The notes below the pieces were generated by a model. It was not told where the DNA came from, ran no database searches, and saw nothing but the letters and a program-made list of their open reading frames with translations. Below are positions 40,483-51,659 of a DNA stretch of 64,000 nucleotides, piece by piece. The first letter of the stretch is position 1, and every line of letters starts with the position of its first letter. Made by a program: the position numbers and the translations under genes. Origin of the DNA: Staphylococcus capitis subsp. capitis (GTDB lineage Bacteria; Bacillota; Bacilli; Staphylococcales; Staphylococcaceae); NCBI RefSeq assembly GCF_040739495.1, contig NZ_CP145263.1, positions 1,674,001 through 1,738,000 on the forward strand, in the 5' to 3' direction.

Positions 40483-41959
40483 GTAAGTTTCCCTCACTAT
40501 CAAAATAATGTTTATTATTAGCTATATACGCTTTCTGACGCTCACTTAAATGTGACTTGTAATTCTTTTCATAATCGTAAAGACCTGCTGGATAATCACC
40601 TGTGAAACTTTCCACACATAAACCACGATACGGGGCATCATAATTTAAACCAATTGAGTCTATAAGCCCATCAACACTTAGATATGCAAGTGAATCAGCA
40701 CCAATATAGTCTTTAATTTCTTCTGGTGATTTACTTGCTGAAATTAATTCAGCAGTAGTCGACACATCAATACCATAGAAACTAGGGAACATGAACTCTG
40801 GAGAAGCAATTCTCACATGCACTTCATCAGCCCCTGAATCTTTAAGCATTTTTACAATTCTTTTACACGTAGTTCCGCGCACGATTGAATCATCTACGAG
40901 GATGATTTTCTTACCTTCTACAATATCTTTGACTGCCGATAATTTAACACGCACACCCTGCTCACGTAATTCTTGAGTAGGTTGAATAAATGTACGTGCA
41001 ACATATTGGTTTTTAACGAGTCCCATTTCATAAGGAAGTCCTATTTGTTCAGCATAACCACTAGCTGCAGACAACGAAGAATTAGGTACTCCGATTACCA
41101 TATCCGCTTTGGCAGGGCTTTCTTCTGCAAGTCGTTTACCAGAAGCTTTTCTCACAGCGTGTACATTCTTACCGGCTATTGTAGAATCTGGTCTTGCAAA
41201 ATAAATATATTCCATTGCCGAAATAGCAGTATTAATATGGCGAGTATAATTTTTAACTACTATTCCGTCATCATTGATAATGACATATTCTCCAGCATGG
41301 ATATCTTGTACAAACTCTGCACCTAGAACATCAATGGCACAGGTCTCACTAGCTAAGATATAAGCACCATTTTCCATTTTACCAACTACAAGAGGACGAA
41401 TCGCATTAGGGTCGACTGCACCATAGAGTGCATCTTTAGTAAGTATCGCAAAGGTAAAACCACCTTTAATTTGGCGTAAGCTTTCTTTAAGTGCTTCTTC
41501 AAAGGTCGGTGCTTTACTGCGACGAATTAAATGCATGATGACTTCTGTATCTGATGATGAATGGAATATAGCACCATGTTCTTCTAAATTTTGGCGTAAA
41601 GATTGTGCATTAATTAAATTACCGTTATGACAAATACCGACACTCATATCATAAAAGTGATATAAGAACGGTTGTATATTTTCAATTCCTTTATTACCAG
41701 ATGTTGCATAACGCACATGACCAATCGCATGAGGGTACCCTTTCAAATTTTCCATATTCGTATCTTTAATTGCTTCAGTCAGTAAACCTAGTCCTCTTTC
41801 ACCTTTAAGTGTTTGATCATCCGAAACAACAATCCCTGCACCTTCTTGACCACGATGTTGTAAACTATGAAGTCCCATATATGTTAATTGAGCTGCTTCA
41901 GGATGATTCCAGATTCCAAATACGCCACATTCTTCATTTAATCCTGAGTAGTTAAACAT
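40475..41959 (-). CDS. purF: Amidophosphoribosyltransferase
   Basis: First committed step of purine synthesis. A ten-residue propeptide ([10 protein letters not shown]) precedes the nucleophile Cys11 of CGVFGIW, as in Bacillus-type enzymes that are processed and carry an Fe-S cluster. The PRPP motif [10 protein letters not shown] is near 350. The ATG at 41959 has GGAAGGAG upstream, inside the end of purL. Length is 494 residues. The gene overlaps purL by 22 bases and purM by 8. Confidence 0.97.
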   Translation of the reverse strand: MFNYSGLNEECGVFGIWNHPEAAQLTYMGLHSLQHRGQEGAGIVVSDDQTLKGERGLGLLTEAIKDTNMENLKGYPHAIGHVRYATSGNKGIENIQPFLYHFYDMSVGICHNGNLINAQSLRQNLEEHGAIFHSSSDTEVIMHLIRRSKAPTFEEALKESLRQIKGGFTFAILTKDALYGAVDPNAIRPLVVGKMENGAYILASETCAIDVLGAEFVQDIHAGEYVIINDDGIVVKNYTRHINTAISAMEYIYFARPDSTIAGKNVHAVRKASGKRLAEESPAKADMVIGVPNSSLSAASGYAEQIGLPYEMGLVKNQYVARTFIQPTQELREQGVRVKLSAVKDIVEGKKIILVDDSIVRGTTCKRIVKMLKDSGADEVHVRIASPEFMFPSFYGIDVSTTAELISASKSPEEIKDYIGADSLAYLSVDGLIDSIGLNYDAPYRGLCVESFTGDYPAGLYDYEKNYKSHLSERQKAYIANNKHYFDSEGNLHV

Positions 41960-44127
41960 TGAGCGATTGCTCCTTCCCATGTGTGTTTAATGTCTGAGAC
42001 CTTTTTCGAAATTGTAACTTCTGAATTAGATACCTCAAATGTGCCATCACTTGTTAATTGACCAATTTCTATAGCTTGATTCACATCCAGAGACTGACCG
42101 TCTTTAACTGAGATAATATAACGCCCTTGAGTTTCACTAAATAATTGTGCATTTGTCATATCAAGTTGAGCATTTAGTCCAAGGTTATAGTAAGCACTGA
42201 TTTTAGCTAAGGTAAGAAGTAACCCACCTTTACCTACAGTTTGAACGTGAGAAGCTACTCCGTTTCGAATTGCCTCTTTAATGGATTCACCTTTTTCTAC
42301 TTCATCACTTAAATCAATCGCTTCAAATTCATGATTAACAGAACCGTATAATAACTTCTCAATTTGGCTTCCACCGAAATCATCACGTGTATCCCCAACT
42401 AGATAAAGTTTCTCTCCAGCTTTAGGATGGAAGTCATTTAAATAATTGATATCTTCAATAAGACCAACCATTCCTACAACCGGTGTTGGGAAAATGGACG
42501 TACCACGCGTTTCGTTATACAGCGACACGTTACCTGATACAACAGGTGTATTTAAAACTTCACATGCTTCTGACATGCCTTTAGTTGAATCAATTAATTG
42601 TTGATAAATTTCTTTCTTTTCAGGTGAACCATAATTTAAGCAATCTGTCATTGCAAGCGGTGTCGCACCAACCGCAATTAAGTTACGATACGCCTCTGCA
42701 ACAACCATCTTTCCACCCTCATAAGGTTGATTAAATACATAACGCGCTTCTCCATCAATTGTTGAAGCTATTGCTTTATTAGTCCCTTCTACTCGTACAA
42801 CTGAAGATTGAAGGCCTGGCTTCACAATCGTGTTTGCTCCAACTTGTTGATCGTATTGTTCATATAAATATCGTTTTGAAGCAATCGTTGGATGCTTTAA
42901 TAATTTTGAAAATACATCTCTTACATCAATATTGCTATAATCATTTTTTGACGTATTATATTCTTTATCTTCACCTTCAAGTACATAAACAGGCGCTTCG
43001 TCAGATAGAGGTTGAACAGGAATATCCGCAAACACCTCATCTTCATATGTTAAGACGAATCGATCCGTATCAGTTACCTCACCAATAACAGCACTATCAA
43101 GTTCATGTTTATCAAATAGGTCTAAGAATTTTTGTTCAGTACCCTTTTCTACTACAAGAAGCATTCTTTCTTGTGTTTCAGAAAGCATCATTTCATATGG
43201 TGAAATATTAGGTTCTCGAGTTGGAACTTGGTCAAGATTTAAATGAAGACCGCTTCCACCTTTAGCAGCCATTTCAGATGAAGAAGATGTTAAACCAGCT
43301 GCCCCCATATCTTGAATGCCTACAAGCTCATCAAAGGTAATGGCTTCAAGTGTTGCTTCCATAAGTTTCTTACCTACAAATGGATCACCGATTTGAACAG
43401 AAGGTCGTTTACTTTCACTTTCTTCAGTAAGCTCTTCTGAAGCAAAGGTTGCACCATGAATGCCATCGCGACCAGTTTTTAGACCAACATAAATAACTGA
43501 GTTACCAACGCCTTTAGCTGTACCTTTCTGTACCATGTCATGGTCAATGACACCTACACACATCGCATTTACTAGCGGATTACCATCATAGCGGTCATCA
43601 AATTCAATCTCACCAGCTGTAGTTGGAATACCTATACAATTTCCGTAACCGCCAATTCCGCTCACAACTCCTTTTAATAGGCGTTGATTTTGTTTGACTG
43701 ACAATTCACCGAAACGTAGACTATTCAACAAGTTAATTGGTCTCGCTCCAATAGAGACGATATCTCTGATAATTCCACCTACACCTGTTGCTGCGCCTTG
43801 ATAAGGTTCAATGGCTGATGGATGGTTATGTGATTCCACTTTAAATACCACTGCTTGGTTATCTCCAATATCTACAACACCAGCCCCTTCTCCGGGACCC
43901 ATTAGGACATGTTCGCCAGTAGTAGGGAACTGCTTTAAGAATGGTTTAGAATGTTTATATGAACAATGTTCACTCCACATTACTGAAAAGATTCCTACCT
44001 CAGTAAAGTTGGGTTCTCTGCCAAGAATTTCAACCACTTTATCGTATTCTTTATCACTAAGCCCCATATCTTGATAAAGCTTTTCAAGTTTAATTTCTTC
44101 AACACTTGGTTCGATAAATTTAGACAT
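41938..44127 (-). CDS. purL: Phosphoribosylformylglycinamidine synthase subunit PurL
   Basis: Large subunit of the three-part FGAM synthase that works with PurQ (glutaminase) and PurS. The 729-residue protein is the small-PurL form, with [15 protein letters not shown] near 40, [23 protein letters not shown] near 87 (split here by family insert), [12 protein letters not shown] near 235 and [16 protein letters not shown] near 255. The ATG at 44127 (MSKFIEPSV) has GGAGGGAAC upstream. It overlaps purQ by 8 bases. Confidence 0.97.
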   Translation of the reverse strand: MSKFIEPSVEEIKLEKLYQDMGLSDKEYDKVVEILGREPNFTEVGIFSVMWSEHCSYKHSKPFLKQFPTTGEHVLMGPGEGAGVVDIGDNQAVVFKVESHNHPSAIEPYQGAATGVGGIIRDIVSIGARPINLLNSLRFGELSVKQNQRLLKGVVSGIGGYGNCIGIPTTAGEIEFDDRYDGNPLVNAMCVGVIDHDMVQKGTAKGVGNSVIYVGLKTGRDGIHGATFASEELTEESESKRPSVQIGDPFVGKKLMEATLEAITFDELVGIQDMGAAGLTSSSSEMAAKGGSGLHLNLDQVPTREPNISPYEMMLSETQERMLLVVEKGTEQKFLDLFDKHELDSAVIGEVTDTDRFVLTYEDEVFADIPVQPLSDEAPVYVLEGEDKEYNTSKNDYSNIDVRDVFSKLLKHPTIASKRYLYEQYDQQVGANTIVKPGLQSSVVRVEGTNKAIASTIDGEARYVFNQPYEGGKMVVAEAYRNLIAVGATPLAMTDCLNYGSPEKKEIYQQLIDSTKGMSEACEVLNTPVVSGNVSLYNETRGTSIFPTPVVGMVGLIEDINYLNDFHPKAGEKLYLVGDTRDDFGGSQIEKLLYGSVNHEFEAIDLSDEVEKGESIKEAIRNGVASHVQTVGKGGLLLTLAKISAYYNLGLNAQLDMTNAQLFSETQGRYIISVKDGQSLDVNQAIEIGQLTSDGTFEVSNSEVTISKKVSDIKHTWEGAIAQCLTTQD

Positions 44128-44791
44128 GTTGTTCCCTCCAACTTTTAACCATTGATTCAAATAATTTCACTCCACTGTCAGTGCCTAATAAAGTTTCTAA
44201 TGCACGTTCAGGATGAGGCATCATTCCACAAACATTTCCTTCTTTATTAACAATGCCTGCTATATCTTCATAAGAGCCATTAGGATTATCTGTATATTTA
44301 AGGATGATTTGATTATTTTGTTCAAGTTCATTAAAGATCTCTTCCGTACAATAATAATGTCCCTCACCATGAGCTACAGGATAAATAACTTCTTGATTGT
44401 CTTCATATAAATGCGTAAATAGAGTTTGGTTATTAACTATTTTTAAAGTTTCATTTCTACTTATAAAAAGATGTGAATCATTATGCAGTAACGCACCAGG
44501 AAGTAATCCAATTTCTGTTAATATTTGGAAACCGTTACATACACCAAGCACTGGTTTTCCTTCTTTTGCAAGACGTTTAACCTCATTAATAATAGGTGCT
44601 ACACTTGCCATTGCTCCAGATCTTAAATAATCACCAAATGAAAAGCCACCAGGAATAAGCACCCCATCAAATCCTTCTAAGCTCGTTTCTCGATAATCGA
44701 CGTAAGCTGCATCAACACCAGATTTAATTGCGGCATTATACATGTCTCTATCACAGTTTGAGCCAGGGAATACAAGCACTGCGAACTTCAT
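44120..44791 (-). CDS. purQ: Phosphoribosylformylglycinamidine synthase subunit PurQ
   Basis: Class-I glutamine amidotransferase supplying ammonia to PurL. The catalytic Cys lies in [11 protein letters not shown] near 87 and the His-Glu pair in [10 protein letters not shown] near 193. Oxyanion loop [10 protein letters not shown] is near 53. The ATG at 44791 ([12 protein letters not shown]) is 1 base after the purS stop and uses AAGGAGA inside purS. Length is 223 residues. Confidence 0.96.
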   Translation of the reverse strand: MKFAVLVFPGSNCDRDMYNAAIKSGVDAAYVDYRETSLEGFDGVLIPGGFSFGDYLRSGAMASVAPIINEVKRLAKEGKPVLGVCNGFQILTEIGLLPGALLHNDSHLFISRNETLKIVNNQTLFTHLYEDNQEVIYPVAHGEGHYYCTEEIFNELEQNNQIILKYTDNPNGSYEDIAGIVNKEGNVCGMMPHPERALETLLGTDSGVKLFESMVKSWREQHV

Positions 44792-44792
44792 C

Positions 44793-45053
44793 TTATGCAT
44801 TCTCCTTTTCTTCAATCACTTTATAGCTATATTCTTCAATTACTGTGTTAGCAAATAACTTTTCACTTAATGTCGTAATGATATTATCTACCGCTTCATC
44901 TGTTGCTTCATCAACCGTCATATATAGAACTTTACCTACACGGATGTCGTTCACTTGCGTATAACCTAAATCATGTACGGCTCTGTTTAGGGCTTGTCCT
45001 TGAGTATCTAATACTTGTGGTTGTAAAGTGATGTGCAATTCGATTGTTTTCAT
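44793..45053 (-). CDS. purS: Phosphoribosylformylglycinamidine synthase subunit PurS
   Basis: An 86-residue bridging subunit of the PurLQS complex. The start [21 protein letters not shown] and the [12 protein letters not shown] block are typical of PurS. Its ATG overlaps the purC TAA (TAATG), so translation is coupled. Confidence 0.95.
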   Translation of the reverse strand: MKTIELHITLQPQVLDTQGQALNRAVHDLGYTQVNDIRVGKVLYMTVDEATDEAVDNIITTLSEKLFANTVIEEYSYKVIEEKENA

Positions 45054-45757
45054 TATTTAAGATCCTCCAATTTATTTAAGAATGTTTGATACGTATCAAT
45101 AAGTGAGCCAGTATCATTTCTATAAACGTCTTTATCAAAGTTTGTATCTGAATATTTATCCCATATGCGACATGTATCAGGAGAAATTTCATCCGCTAAT
45201 AAAATTTTGCCATCATGTGTTTTACCAAATTCAACTTTGAAATCAACAAGTCTAAGTTCCATTTCATCCATTAGTTGAACCAACACTTTATTGATCTCTT
45301 TTGCCATATGTTTTAACTTGGCGATTTCGTCATCATCAGCAATATGAAGAAGCTTTACATGATCATCTGTGATGAGTGGGTCGTTGAGGTCATCATTTTT
45401 ATAGAAAAATTCGACTAATGGTTCTTCAAACTCGTGTCCTTTTTCAAATCCTAATCGCTTAGTAATAGAACCAGTGGCGATATTTCTCACTACGACTTCT
45501 AAAGGGATAATGTCTACTTGTTCTACGAGTTGCTCTGTCTCTGAGAGTTGCTTAATGAAGTGGTTATTGATGTCGTTACGAGTTAAATAATCAAATATAA
45601 TAGATGTGATTTGATTATTTAACTTTCCTTTGCCGACCATTGTGTCTTTTTTGACCCCGTTGCCTGCGGTTACTTCATCTTTGTATTCTACTCGCAATTG
45701 ATATTCTGTCTCAGTGGTGTAAACACGTTTTGCTTTTCCTTCATATAATAATGACAC
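45053..45757 (-). CDS. purC: Phosphoribosylaminoimidazole-succinocarboxamide synthase
   Basis: SAICAR synthetase. Family blocks [10 protein letters not shown] at residues 4-13, [13 protein letters not shown] near 81, and LVDFKVEFG with [13 protein letters not shown] near 170-185 are present. The start is GTG at 45757 directly after the purK TAA, with GAAGGGAGAG upstream. Length is 234 residues. Confidence 0.96.
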   Translation of the reverse strand: MSLLYEGKAKRVYTTETEYQLRVEYKDEVTAGNGVKKDTMVGKGKLNNQITSIIFDYLTRNDINNHFIKQLSETEQLVEQVDIIPLEVVVRNIATGSITKRLGFEKGHEFEEPLVEFFYKNDDLNDPLITDDHVKLLHIADDDEIAKLKHMAKEINKVLVQLMDEMELRLVDFKVEFGKTHDGKILLADEISPDTCRIWDKYSDTNFDKDVYRNDTGSLIDTYQTFLNKLEDLK

Positions 45758-46885
45758 TTATTTGTCTCTCCCTTCGAATTTCATTAACATGTATTGTTCA
45801 GTTTGATTAACATCATTAGTAAGTAATGTCATGTGCCCCATTTTTCTATCTGGTTTACGTTGTGACTTACCATAAATATGAACATGCCATTCAGGATGAT
45901 TCGCAAATTCATTTTCAAGCAAATCTAAATCGCGTCCGAGTAAATTCATCATTACAGCTGGTTTAAGTACATCAATTTGTTGTGGGAGCTTCTGTCCTGT
46001 TACTGCTAAAATATGTGTATCGAATTGAGAAAAGTCACATGCTTCTATTGAATAATGACCAGAGTTATGAGGGCGTGGCGCTATCTCATTAACGTAAAGG
46101 TTATTTTCTTTATCTATAAAGAACTCAACGGTAAATGTGCCTACAAAATGAATGACATTAGTTATTTTATCTACTTCTTTACGCGCTTCTTGTTCTTTAT
46201 TAGATCTAGCAGGTACGATAGTCTTAAATAAGATTTGATTTCTATGTTCATTCTCTTGTAAAGGGAAATATGTTGTTTGTTGCTCATTTCCGATTGTTAC
46301 TGTAAGAGAAACTTCCTTATCAATATCAAGATATTGTTCTGCTACACATTCTTGGTCGGAAATTAAATCAATCGCTTCATCTAAATATGATTCACTTTTG
46401 ACTAGAATTTGTCCTTTTCCATCATAGCCACCAAAACGGGTTTTAACGATAAATGGATAACCTAGTTCTTTAGAAGCTAGATATAAATCTTGTTTATTTT
46501 TAATTTGTAAAAAAGGAACAATATGTGCACCAGCATCTTGTAAAGTTTGCTTTTCAGTGAGACGGTCTTGAAGTAACTGAATCGCTTGATATCCTTGAGG
46601 TACATTGTAGTTGTCAGTAAGTTGTTTAAGTAGTTGAGAAGAAATATTTTCAAATTCATAAGTGATGACGTCTGAACTTTCACCTAGTTCTGTTAATGCT
46701 TGTTCATCGTCATAATTAGCGTGGATAAAGTGATGTGCAACGTAGCGACATGGACTGTCTTCATTTGGATCAAGAACAATAACCTTATAGCCCATTTTTT
46801 GTGCAGACTGTGCCATCATCTTTCCTAATTGTCCTCCCCCAATTATTCCGATAGTTGAACCGAATTTCAGTTTATTGAAGCTCAT
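45758..46885 (-). CDS. purK: N5-carboxyaminoimidazole ribonucleotide synthase
   Basis: ATP-grasp enzyme making N5-CAIR, partner of Pur[11 protein letters not shown] at residues 16-25, [12 protein letters not shown] near 148 and the [17 protein letters not shown] block near 264 identify it. The ATG at 46885 uses GGAGGCA inside the end of purE, which it overlaps by 14 bases. Length is 375 residues. Confidence 0.96.
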   Translation of the reverse strand: MSFNKLKFGSTIGIIGGGQLGKMMAQSAQKMGYKVIVLDPNEDSPCRYVAHHFIHANYDDEQALTELGESSDVITYEFENISSQLLKQLTDNYNVPQGYQAIQLLQDRLTEKQTLQDAGAHIVPFLQIKNKQDLYLASKELGYPFIVKTRFGGYDGKGQILVKSESYLDEAIDLISDQECVAEQYLDIDKEVSLTVTIGNEQQTTYFPLQENEHRNQILFKTIVPARSNKEQEARKEVDKITNVIHFVGTFTVEFFIDKENNLYVNEIAPRPHNSGHYSIEACDFSQFDTHILAVTGQKLPQQIDVLKPAVMMNLLGRDLDLLENEFANHPEWHVHIYGKSQRKPDRKMGHMTLLTNDVNQTEQYMLMKFEGRDK

Positions 46886-47354
46886 TCTGCATTGCCTCCA
46901 CTTTATTCACTAATGTTTTTTCATAATTTTCCAAATTCTTGTGAACCGAGTTATCAGTCATGCCAATCATTCTAGCTGCTAATATTCCAGCGTTTTTTGC
47001 ACCTGATTTGCCTATAGCCGTAGTTGCTACCGGTATTCCACCTGGCATTTGTACAATAGATAATAGAGAATCTAACCCCTTTAAACTTTTTGACTCTATT
47101 GGTACACCTATTACAGGTAAAGTAGTCATTGATGCTACCATACCAGGTAAATGTGCTGCGCCACCTGCTCCAGCAATAATGATGTCATAGCCGTTTTGCT
47201 TTGCTTGACTAGCGAATTCAAACATAAGTTGAGGCGTACGATGAGCAGAAACTACTTTTTTATCGTACGGAATATTAAATTCATCTAACATCAAGCAACT
47301 CTCTTTCATAATCTCCCAGTCTGAAGAACTACCCATAATGACTGCTACTCTCAC
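46872..47354 (-). CDS. purE: N5-carboxyaminoimidazole ribonucleotide mutase
   Basis: First gene of the pur operon, converting N5-CAIR to CAIR. GSSSDWE at residues 8-14, SAHRTPQLM near 41 and [14 protein letters not shown] near 70 are the signature blocks of class-I PurE. Length is 160 residues. The start is GTG at 47354 with AAAGGGTG upstream. The operon order E-K-C-S-Q-L-F-M-N-H-D is the standard Gram-positive one, with nearly every junction overlapping. Confidence 0.97.
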   Translation of the reverse strand: MRVAVIMGSSSDWEIMKESCLMLDEFNIPYDKKVVSAHRTPQLMFEFASQAKQNGYDIIIAGAGGAAHLPGMVASMTTLPVIGVPIESKSLKGLDSLLSIVQMPGGIPVATTAIGKSGAKNAGILAARMIGMTDNSVHKNLENYEKTLVNKVEAMQNELQ

Positions 47355-47413
47355 TTTTTACACCCTTTCAAAAGTTTGGATTGTGATATGAATTAGTTGT
47401 ATATTACAGATAT

Positions 47414-47458
47414 AGCATAACAATCATATGATAGTTTTTCAATTAAAAATCGAACTTT
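47414..47458 (-). promoter_or_regulatory. purE promoter with candidate PurBox
   Basis: Reading leftward, -35 TTGAAA (47442-47437), a 17-base spacer and -10 TATGCT (47419-47414) are found. Just upstream, AAAATCGAACTTT (47446-47458) differs at one position from the PurR PurBox AWWWCCGAACWWT. I do not find the usual second box at 16-17 bases, so PurR control is likely by family knowledge but only partly shown by sequence. Confidence 0.6.
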
Positions 47459-47557
47459 AATTCTTATTTTAAATTTAATTTACGTCTTTTGACTATCAAT
47501 TACTTTATAATTAATGTTAAAGTTAAGTTATTAAAGAAATTTAAGGAGGAGTTTTAA

Positions 47558-48415
47558 GTGGTTGCTAAAATTTTAGATGGAAAACAAATAGCAAAGGAAT
47601 ATCGTCAAGGATTACAAGAACAAGTTGAAGCATTAAAAGAACGTGGTTTCACTCCAAAATTATCAGTTATATTAGTTGGTAATGACGGCGCAAGTCAAAG
47701 TTATGTAAAGTCTAAAAAGAAAGCCGCTGAAAAAATAGGAATGATTTCCGAAATTGCTCATTTAGATGAATCAACATCAGAAGAAGATGTTTTAAAAGAG
47801 CTAGATAGACTTAACAACGATGATTCAGTAAGTGGAATTCTTGTTCAAGTTCCTCTACCTAAACAAGTGAGCGAACAAAAAGTTTTAGAATCTATTAACC
47901 CTGACAAAGACGTAGATGGGTTCCACCCTTCAAATATTGGTAAACTATATATAGATGAACAAACTTTTGTACCTTGTACACCGTTAGGAATCATGGAAAT
48001 TTTAAAACATGCGGATATTAATTTAGAAGGGAAACATGCGGTCGTAATTGGTAGAAGTCATATTGTTGGTCAACCTGTTTCAAAATTGTTATTACAACAA
48101 AATGCGACTGTAACTATTTTACATTCACGATCTAAAGATATGAGTAAACACTTAAAAGACGCTGACGTTATTGTCAGTGCGGTAGGTAAACCTGGTCTTG
48201 TTACTAAAGACGTAGTTAAAGAAGGTGCAGTGATTATTGATGTTGGTAATACACCTGATGAAAATGGCAAATTAAAAGGCGATGTAGAATATGAAGAAGT
48301 AAAAGAAATAGCTGGAGCTATTACACCTGTTCCTGGCGGAGTAGGCCCACTAACAATTACTATGGTACTCAATAATACACTCATAGCAGAGAAAATGCGC
48401 AGAGGTATTGAATAA
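47558..48415 (+). CDS. folD: Methylenetetrahydrofolate dehydrogenase / methenyltetrahydrofolate cyclohydrolase
   Basis: Bifunctional one-carbon enzyme that makes the 10-formyl-THF used by PurN and PurH, which fits its divergent position beside the pur operon. [14 protein letters not shown] with the catalytic Tyr and Lys is near residues 49-62; [23 protein letters not shown] near 165 and PGGVGPLT near 262 complete the family set. The start is GTG at 47558 with AAGGAGGAG upstream. Length is 285 residues. Confidence 0.97.
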   Translation: MVAKILDGKQIAKEYRQGLQEQVEALKERGFTPKLSVILVGNDGASQSYVKSKKKAAEKIGMISEIAHLDESTSEEDVLKELDRLNNDDSVSGILVQVPLPKQVSEQKVLESINPDKDVDGFHPSNIGKLYIDEQTFVPCTPLGIMEILKHADINLEGKHAVVIGRSHIVGQPVSKLLLQQNATVTILHSRSKDMSKHLKDADVIVSAVGKPGLVTKDVVKEGAVIIDVGNTPDENGKLKGDVEYEEVKEIAGAITPVPGGVGPLTITMVLNNTLIAEKMRRGIE

Positions 48416-48461
48416 ATCTTCAAGCTCTTTAAATCTTCACTTTTGAATGATATAAAAAATT

Positions 48462-48498
48462 AACCATCTCAGTACTTGTTTTAATACTGAGATGGTTT
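48462..48498. terminator. Bidirectional terminator between folD and hmp
   Basis: AACCATCTCAGTA pairs with TACTGAGATGGTT around a 9-base loop; T-rich sequence follows on the plus strand and an ATTTTT tract follows on the minus strand. It separates convergent folD and hmp. Confidence 0.85.
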
Positions 48499-48508
48499 CT
48501 TCATTATC

Positions 48509-49654
48509 TTATACAGTTACACTTAATTTTGGAATAAATGTTTCATAATGAATTTTACTTGTATCAACATTCATTTCTTTTAATGCTTTAATAATAGATT
48601 GTAGGAAGTGAGTGCCTCCACAAATATAAATTTCTGTTTCTTCATTAATATAGGCTCTAAGTTTTTCAGTATCTAAATAGCCTTCTGAGTTTTTATCATG
48701 GAGTTGATAATTAACAGATTCTTTAGTACTAGCAATTTCATTTATTAATGATTCAAAAGGTACATCGTTCACATCATTAGTAACTTGAATAAATTGTGCT
48801 TTAGAACCATTTGTAACAACTTCATTGAACATAGGTACTAAAGGCGTAACCCCAATTCCAGATCCTAAGAATAATTGTTCATTATTTAGGTTTTCAACTT
48901 TAAATGGACCAACTGGTGCAGATAAATTAATTGAATCGCCTTCAGCTAACTCATCATGTAATATAGTAGAAACCTCTCCTTCATGCTCAGTTGTCACATC
49001 GCGTTTAACTGCAAAAGTGAGATGTTGTTTATCACCTTTTACTATTGAATAGTGACGTTTAGCACGATAAGGCATCTTTTCACTACTTACATCTACAGTA
49101 ATATATTGACCTGGAACAAATTGACTTAAATCATGTTTATCAGAAACAACTGTGAAAGACTTAATATCTGAAGAAATTTGATTAATTTCTTCTATTTTAA
49201 ATGGTTGGAAACCGTCCCAAGCCATTTGACTATAAATGTCTTGTTCAACTGAAATAAAAACATCAGCGATATCTTGATATGCTTTTTTCCATGTCTTAAT
49301 AATTTCATGATCATCATCTAATCCTACTACTTCTTTGATAGATTCAATTAGATTTTCACCAACGATATCATATCCAGCAGGTGGAACTTGTAATGCACAG
49401 TGTTTATATGCGATTTCTTTAACTACTGGCATAATATTTTCCAAATGTTCAATGTTTACGGCTGCAGCCAAAACACTTTGCGCAAGTGCTGTTGATTGAA
49501 GACCTTTTTGTTGGTTCGTTTGATTGAACATATTCTTCAATTCAGGATGTTGTTTAAACATTCTTTTATAAAAATGTGATGTAATTATTTCACCTTTATC
49601 CTGTAATACAGGCACAGTTTCTTTAATGATACTTTTTTCTTTTTCAGTTAACAT
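48509..49654 (-). CDS. hmp: Flavohaemoglobin (nitric oxide dioxygenase)
   Basis: Detoxifies NO to nitrate using O2 and NAD(P)H. The globin domain (1-~135) has Tyr29 and the proximal His85 (AYKHCALQV). The FAD domain has YRAKRHYSI near 200, and the NAD domain has GSGIGVTPLVPM near 266 and EIYICGGTHFLQS near 348. Length is 381 residues from the ATG at 49654 (MLTEKEKSII), with GGGAGTGG upstream; an adjacent ATG at 49657 is equally possible. In S. aureus this interval between folD and the chitinase-related gene has no hmp as I recall, so the position is a lineage difference. Confidence 0.94.
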   Translation of the reverse strand: MLTEKEKSIIKETVPVLQDKGEIITSHFYKRMFKQHPELKNMFNQTNQQKGLQSTALAQSVLAAAVNIEHLENIMPVVKEIAYKHCALQVPPAGYDIVGENLIESIKEVVGLDDDHEIIKTWKKAYQDIADVFISVEQDIYSQMAWDGFQPFKIEEINQISSDIKSFTVVSDKHDLSQFVPGQYITVDVSSEKMPYRAKRHYSIVKGDKQHLTFAVKRDVTTEHEGEVSTILHDELAEGDSINLSAPVGPFKVENLNNEQLFLGSGIGVTPLVPMFNEVVTNGSKAQFIQVTNDVNDVPFESLINEIASTKESVNYQLHDKNSEGYLDTEKLRAYINEETEIYICGGTHFLQSIIKALKEMNVDTSKIHYETFIPKLSVTV

Positions 49655-49916
49655 CATTTCCACTCCCACATAAAGGTTTTAAAAGGCCTATTAATTTATT
49701 ACAAGTTAATTCTATTCCTATTTTTCTAAAAAATAAATAAAATGCTAAAACCTTCACAAAACTTTCAATTTACATAATCTTTAATGAAATTTACTTAAAA
49801 TATATTTAATTTTTATTAATACTGGGGTATATTAAGACCATAGTATGATGTATAAATCTTAAATATAAAGTATATTAGATTTAAATCATAGATGACTATC
49901 AGACGGAGGTTAAGTT

Positions 49917-50234
49917 ATGAACAAATTACTACAGTCATTATCAGCGCTTGGCGTTTCAGCTACCTTAGTTACACCTAATTTAAATGCAGAAGCGACAACT
50001 AATACTGAACCTCAATTACGAGGTGTCAATGACATTGTCATCGAAAAAGGCCAAGATTATAATTTATTAAAAGGTATAAGCGCATATGATAAAGAAGATG
50101 GTGACTTAACTCATAAAATCAAAGTTGACGGTCAGGTAGATACATCTAAAGCTGGAAAATATGAAGTGAAATATATAGTAACTGACTCTGATGGAGCAGA
50201 ACAAACATCTACTAGATATATTGAAGTAAAATAA
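49917..50234 (+). CDS. Small secreted protein with one DUF5011/Ig-like domain
   Basis: A signal peptide (about residues 1-24, cut near LNA-EA) is followed by a single ~75-residue beta-sandwich domain of the DUF5011 type (DIVIEKGQDYN, then YDKEDGDLTHKIKVDG, VDTSKAGKYEVKYIVTD). Such domains are usually repeated in surface proteins and chitinases; here one stands alone with no LPXTG or catalytic domain. The S. aureus homologue beside qoxA was annotated as chitinase-related, which this sequence does not justify. AGACGGAGGTTA precedes the ATG. Function is unknown; it may bind wall polymer. Confidence 0.85.
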   Translation: MNKLLQSLSALGVSATLVTPNLNAEATTNTEPQLRGVNDIVIEKGQDYNLLKGISAYDKEDGDLTHKIKVDGQVDTSKAGKYEVKYIVTDSDGAEQTSTRYIEVK

Positions 50235-50246
50235 AACTTCCTAATT

Positions 50247-50274
50247 AAAGTTGAGAATTTTCTCAACTTTTTTA
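50247..50274 (+). terminator. Terminator of the small secreted protein gene
   Basis: AAAGTTGAGAA pairs with TTCTCAACTTT with a tight loop, followed by T-rich sequence. Confidence 0.88.
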
Positions 50275-50337
50275 TTTAAAAACCCTCTCAACCCTTTAAT
50301 TGATAACACTTCTCAATACATAAGTTGTATTACATGC

Positions 50338-50390
50338 AATTTTGTTAAATTTGTCTAATTTCACAAAATGTACACATAATTTTAACAAAT
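50338..50390 (+). promoter_or_regulatory. Inverted repeat upstream of qoxA, candidate regulator site
   Basis: AATTTTGTTAAAT (50338-50350) and AATTTTAACAAAT (50378-50390) share an inverted TTTGTTAAA core. Between them lies TTTCACAAAATG, a TTCACAA half site of Rex type. The 300-base gap before qoxA otherwise holds only the previous terminator and the promoter. Control by a respiratory regulator such as SrrA or Rex is plausible inference, not shown. Confidence 0.35.
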
Positions 50391-50463
50391 CTTAAAATCC
50401 CCGTCATACCTTATATCAATGCTTATTCTTTACATATAACAACAAATTTTTTTTTACAGGTAC

Positions 50464-50491
50464 TTGTAAATATTGTGTAATAAACTAAAAT
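50464..50491 (+). promoter_or_regulatory. Candidate qoxA promoter
   Basis: TTGTAA (50464-50469), a 16-base spacer and TAAAAT (50486-50491) lie about 45 bases before the qoxA start. A T9 tract precedes the -35 box. Confidence 0.5.
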
Positions 50492-50534
50492 TAGTGGTAA
50501 GCCCTACATTTGTAGTATTAGGAGGTTAAAAAAA

Positions 50535-51659
50535 GTGTCAAAATTTAAGTCTTTGCTTCTATTATTTGGCACACTAATTTTACTTAGTGGCTGTTCAAAT
50601 ATAGAAGTTTTTAATGCAAAAGGGCCAGTAGCAAGTAGTCAGAAGTTCTTGATCATCTACTCAATCATCTTCATGCTTGTTATTGTTGTCGTTGTGCTTG
50701 CCATGTTTGCATTCTTTATTTATAAGTATAGTTATAATAAGAATGAAGTCTCAGGCAAGATGCACCACAATTCTTTAATAGAAACAATTTGGTTTGTGGT
50801 ACCTATCCTAATCGTTATTGCTTTAGCTGTACCAACAGTTAAAACATTATATGATTATGAGAAACCACCTCAAAAAGACAAAGACCCACTTGTGGTATAC
50901 GCAGTAAGTGCTGGTTACAAATGGTTCTTTGCTTACCCAGATCAACACATCGAGACTGTTAATACTTTAACAATTCCTAAAGATCGTCCAGTCGTATTCA
51001 AGCTTCAAGCTATGGATACTATGACAAGTTTCTGGATTCCACAATTAGGTGGTCAGAAATATGCTATGACTGGTATGACAATGAATTGGACTTTAACAGC
51101 AGATCAATTAGGTACATTCAGAGGTCGTAACTCAAACTTCAATGGTGACGGATTCGCTCGTCAAACATTTAAAGTTCACTCTGTAAGCCAAAATGATTTC
51201 GATAAATGGGTTAAAGAAGCTAAAGGTAAGAAAACATTAAATCAAGATACATTTGATAAACAACTCTTACCAAGCACACCAAATAAAGAATTAACATTCA
51301 ATGGTACTCATATGGCGTTTGTTGACCCAGCGGCTGATCCAGAATATATCTTCTACGCTTATAAACGTTATAATTTCGTTCAAAAAGATCCTAACTTCAC
51401 TGATGAAAAAGATCTTTATAAAGATGTAAAAGATAAACCTGTTAAACCAGCTCGTAAGGTTAAAGTTACAAACGCGAACTATGAACGTCATGGTATGAAA
51501 CCTATGATTCTCGGCAACAATGAAAAATATGACAGTGAGTTCAAAAAAGAAGAGGACCATAACTCTAAAGAAATGGAAAAAATTTCTAAGGGAGCAAAAG
51601 ACGAAAATGCGTCTAAACTTCAAAAAAAAGAACATGATGATCATGGAGGTGGACATTAA
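50535..51659 (+). CDS. qoxA: Cytochrome aa3 quinol oxidase subunit II
   Basis: A lipoprotein (LLSGC, Cys20) with two TM helices (about 40-64 and 82-102) and an external cupredoxin-like domain that has lost the CuA ligands, as expected for a quinol rather than cytochrome c oxidase. A charged Lys/Asp/Glu-rich tail ends in HDDHGGGH. The start is GTG at 50535 behind TTAGGAGGTTA. Length is 374 residues. The stop overlaps the qoxB ATG (TAATG). Confidence 0.95.
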   Translation: MSKFKSLLLLFGTLILLSGCSNIEVFNAKGPVASSQKFLIIYSIIFMLVIVVVVLAMFAFFIYKYSYNKNEVSGKMHHNSLIETIWFVVPILIVIALAVPTVKTLYDYEKPPQKDKDPLVVYAVSAGYKWFFAYPDQHIETVNTLTIPKDRPVVFKLQAMDTMTSFWIPQLGGQKYAMTGMTMNWTLTADQLGTFRGRNSNFNGDGFARQTFKVHSVSQNDFDKWVKEAKGKKTLNQDTFDKQLLPSTPNKELTFNGTHMAFVDPAADPEYIFYAYKRYNFVQKDPNFTDEKDLYKDVKDKPVKPARKVKVTNANYERHGMKPMILGNNEKYDSEFKKEEDHNSKEMEKISKGAKDENASKLQKKEHDDHGGGH

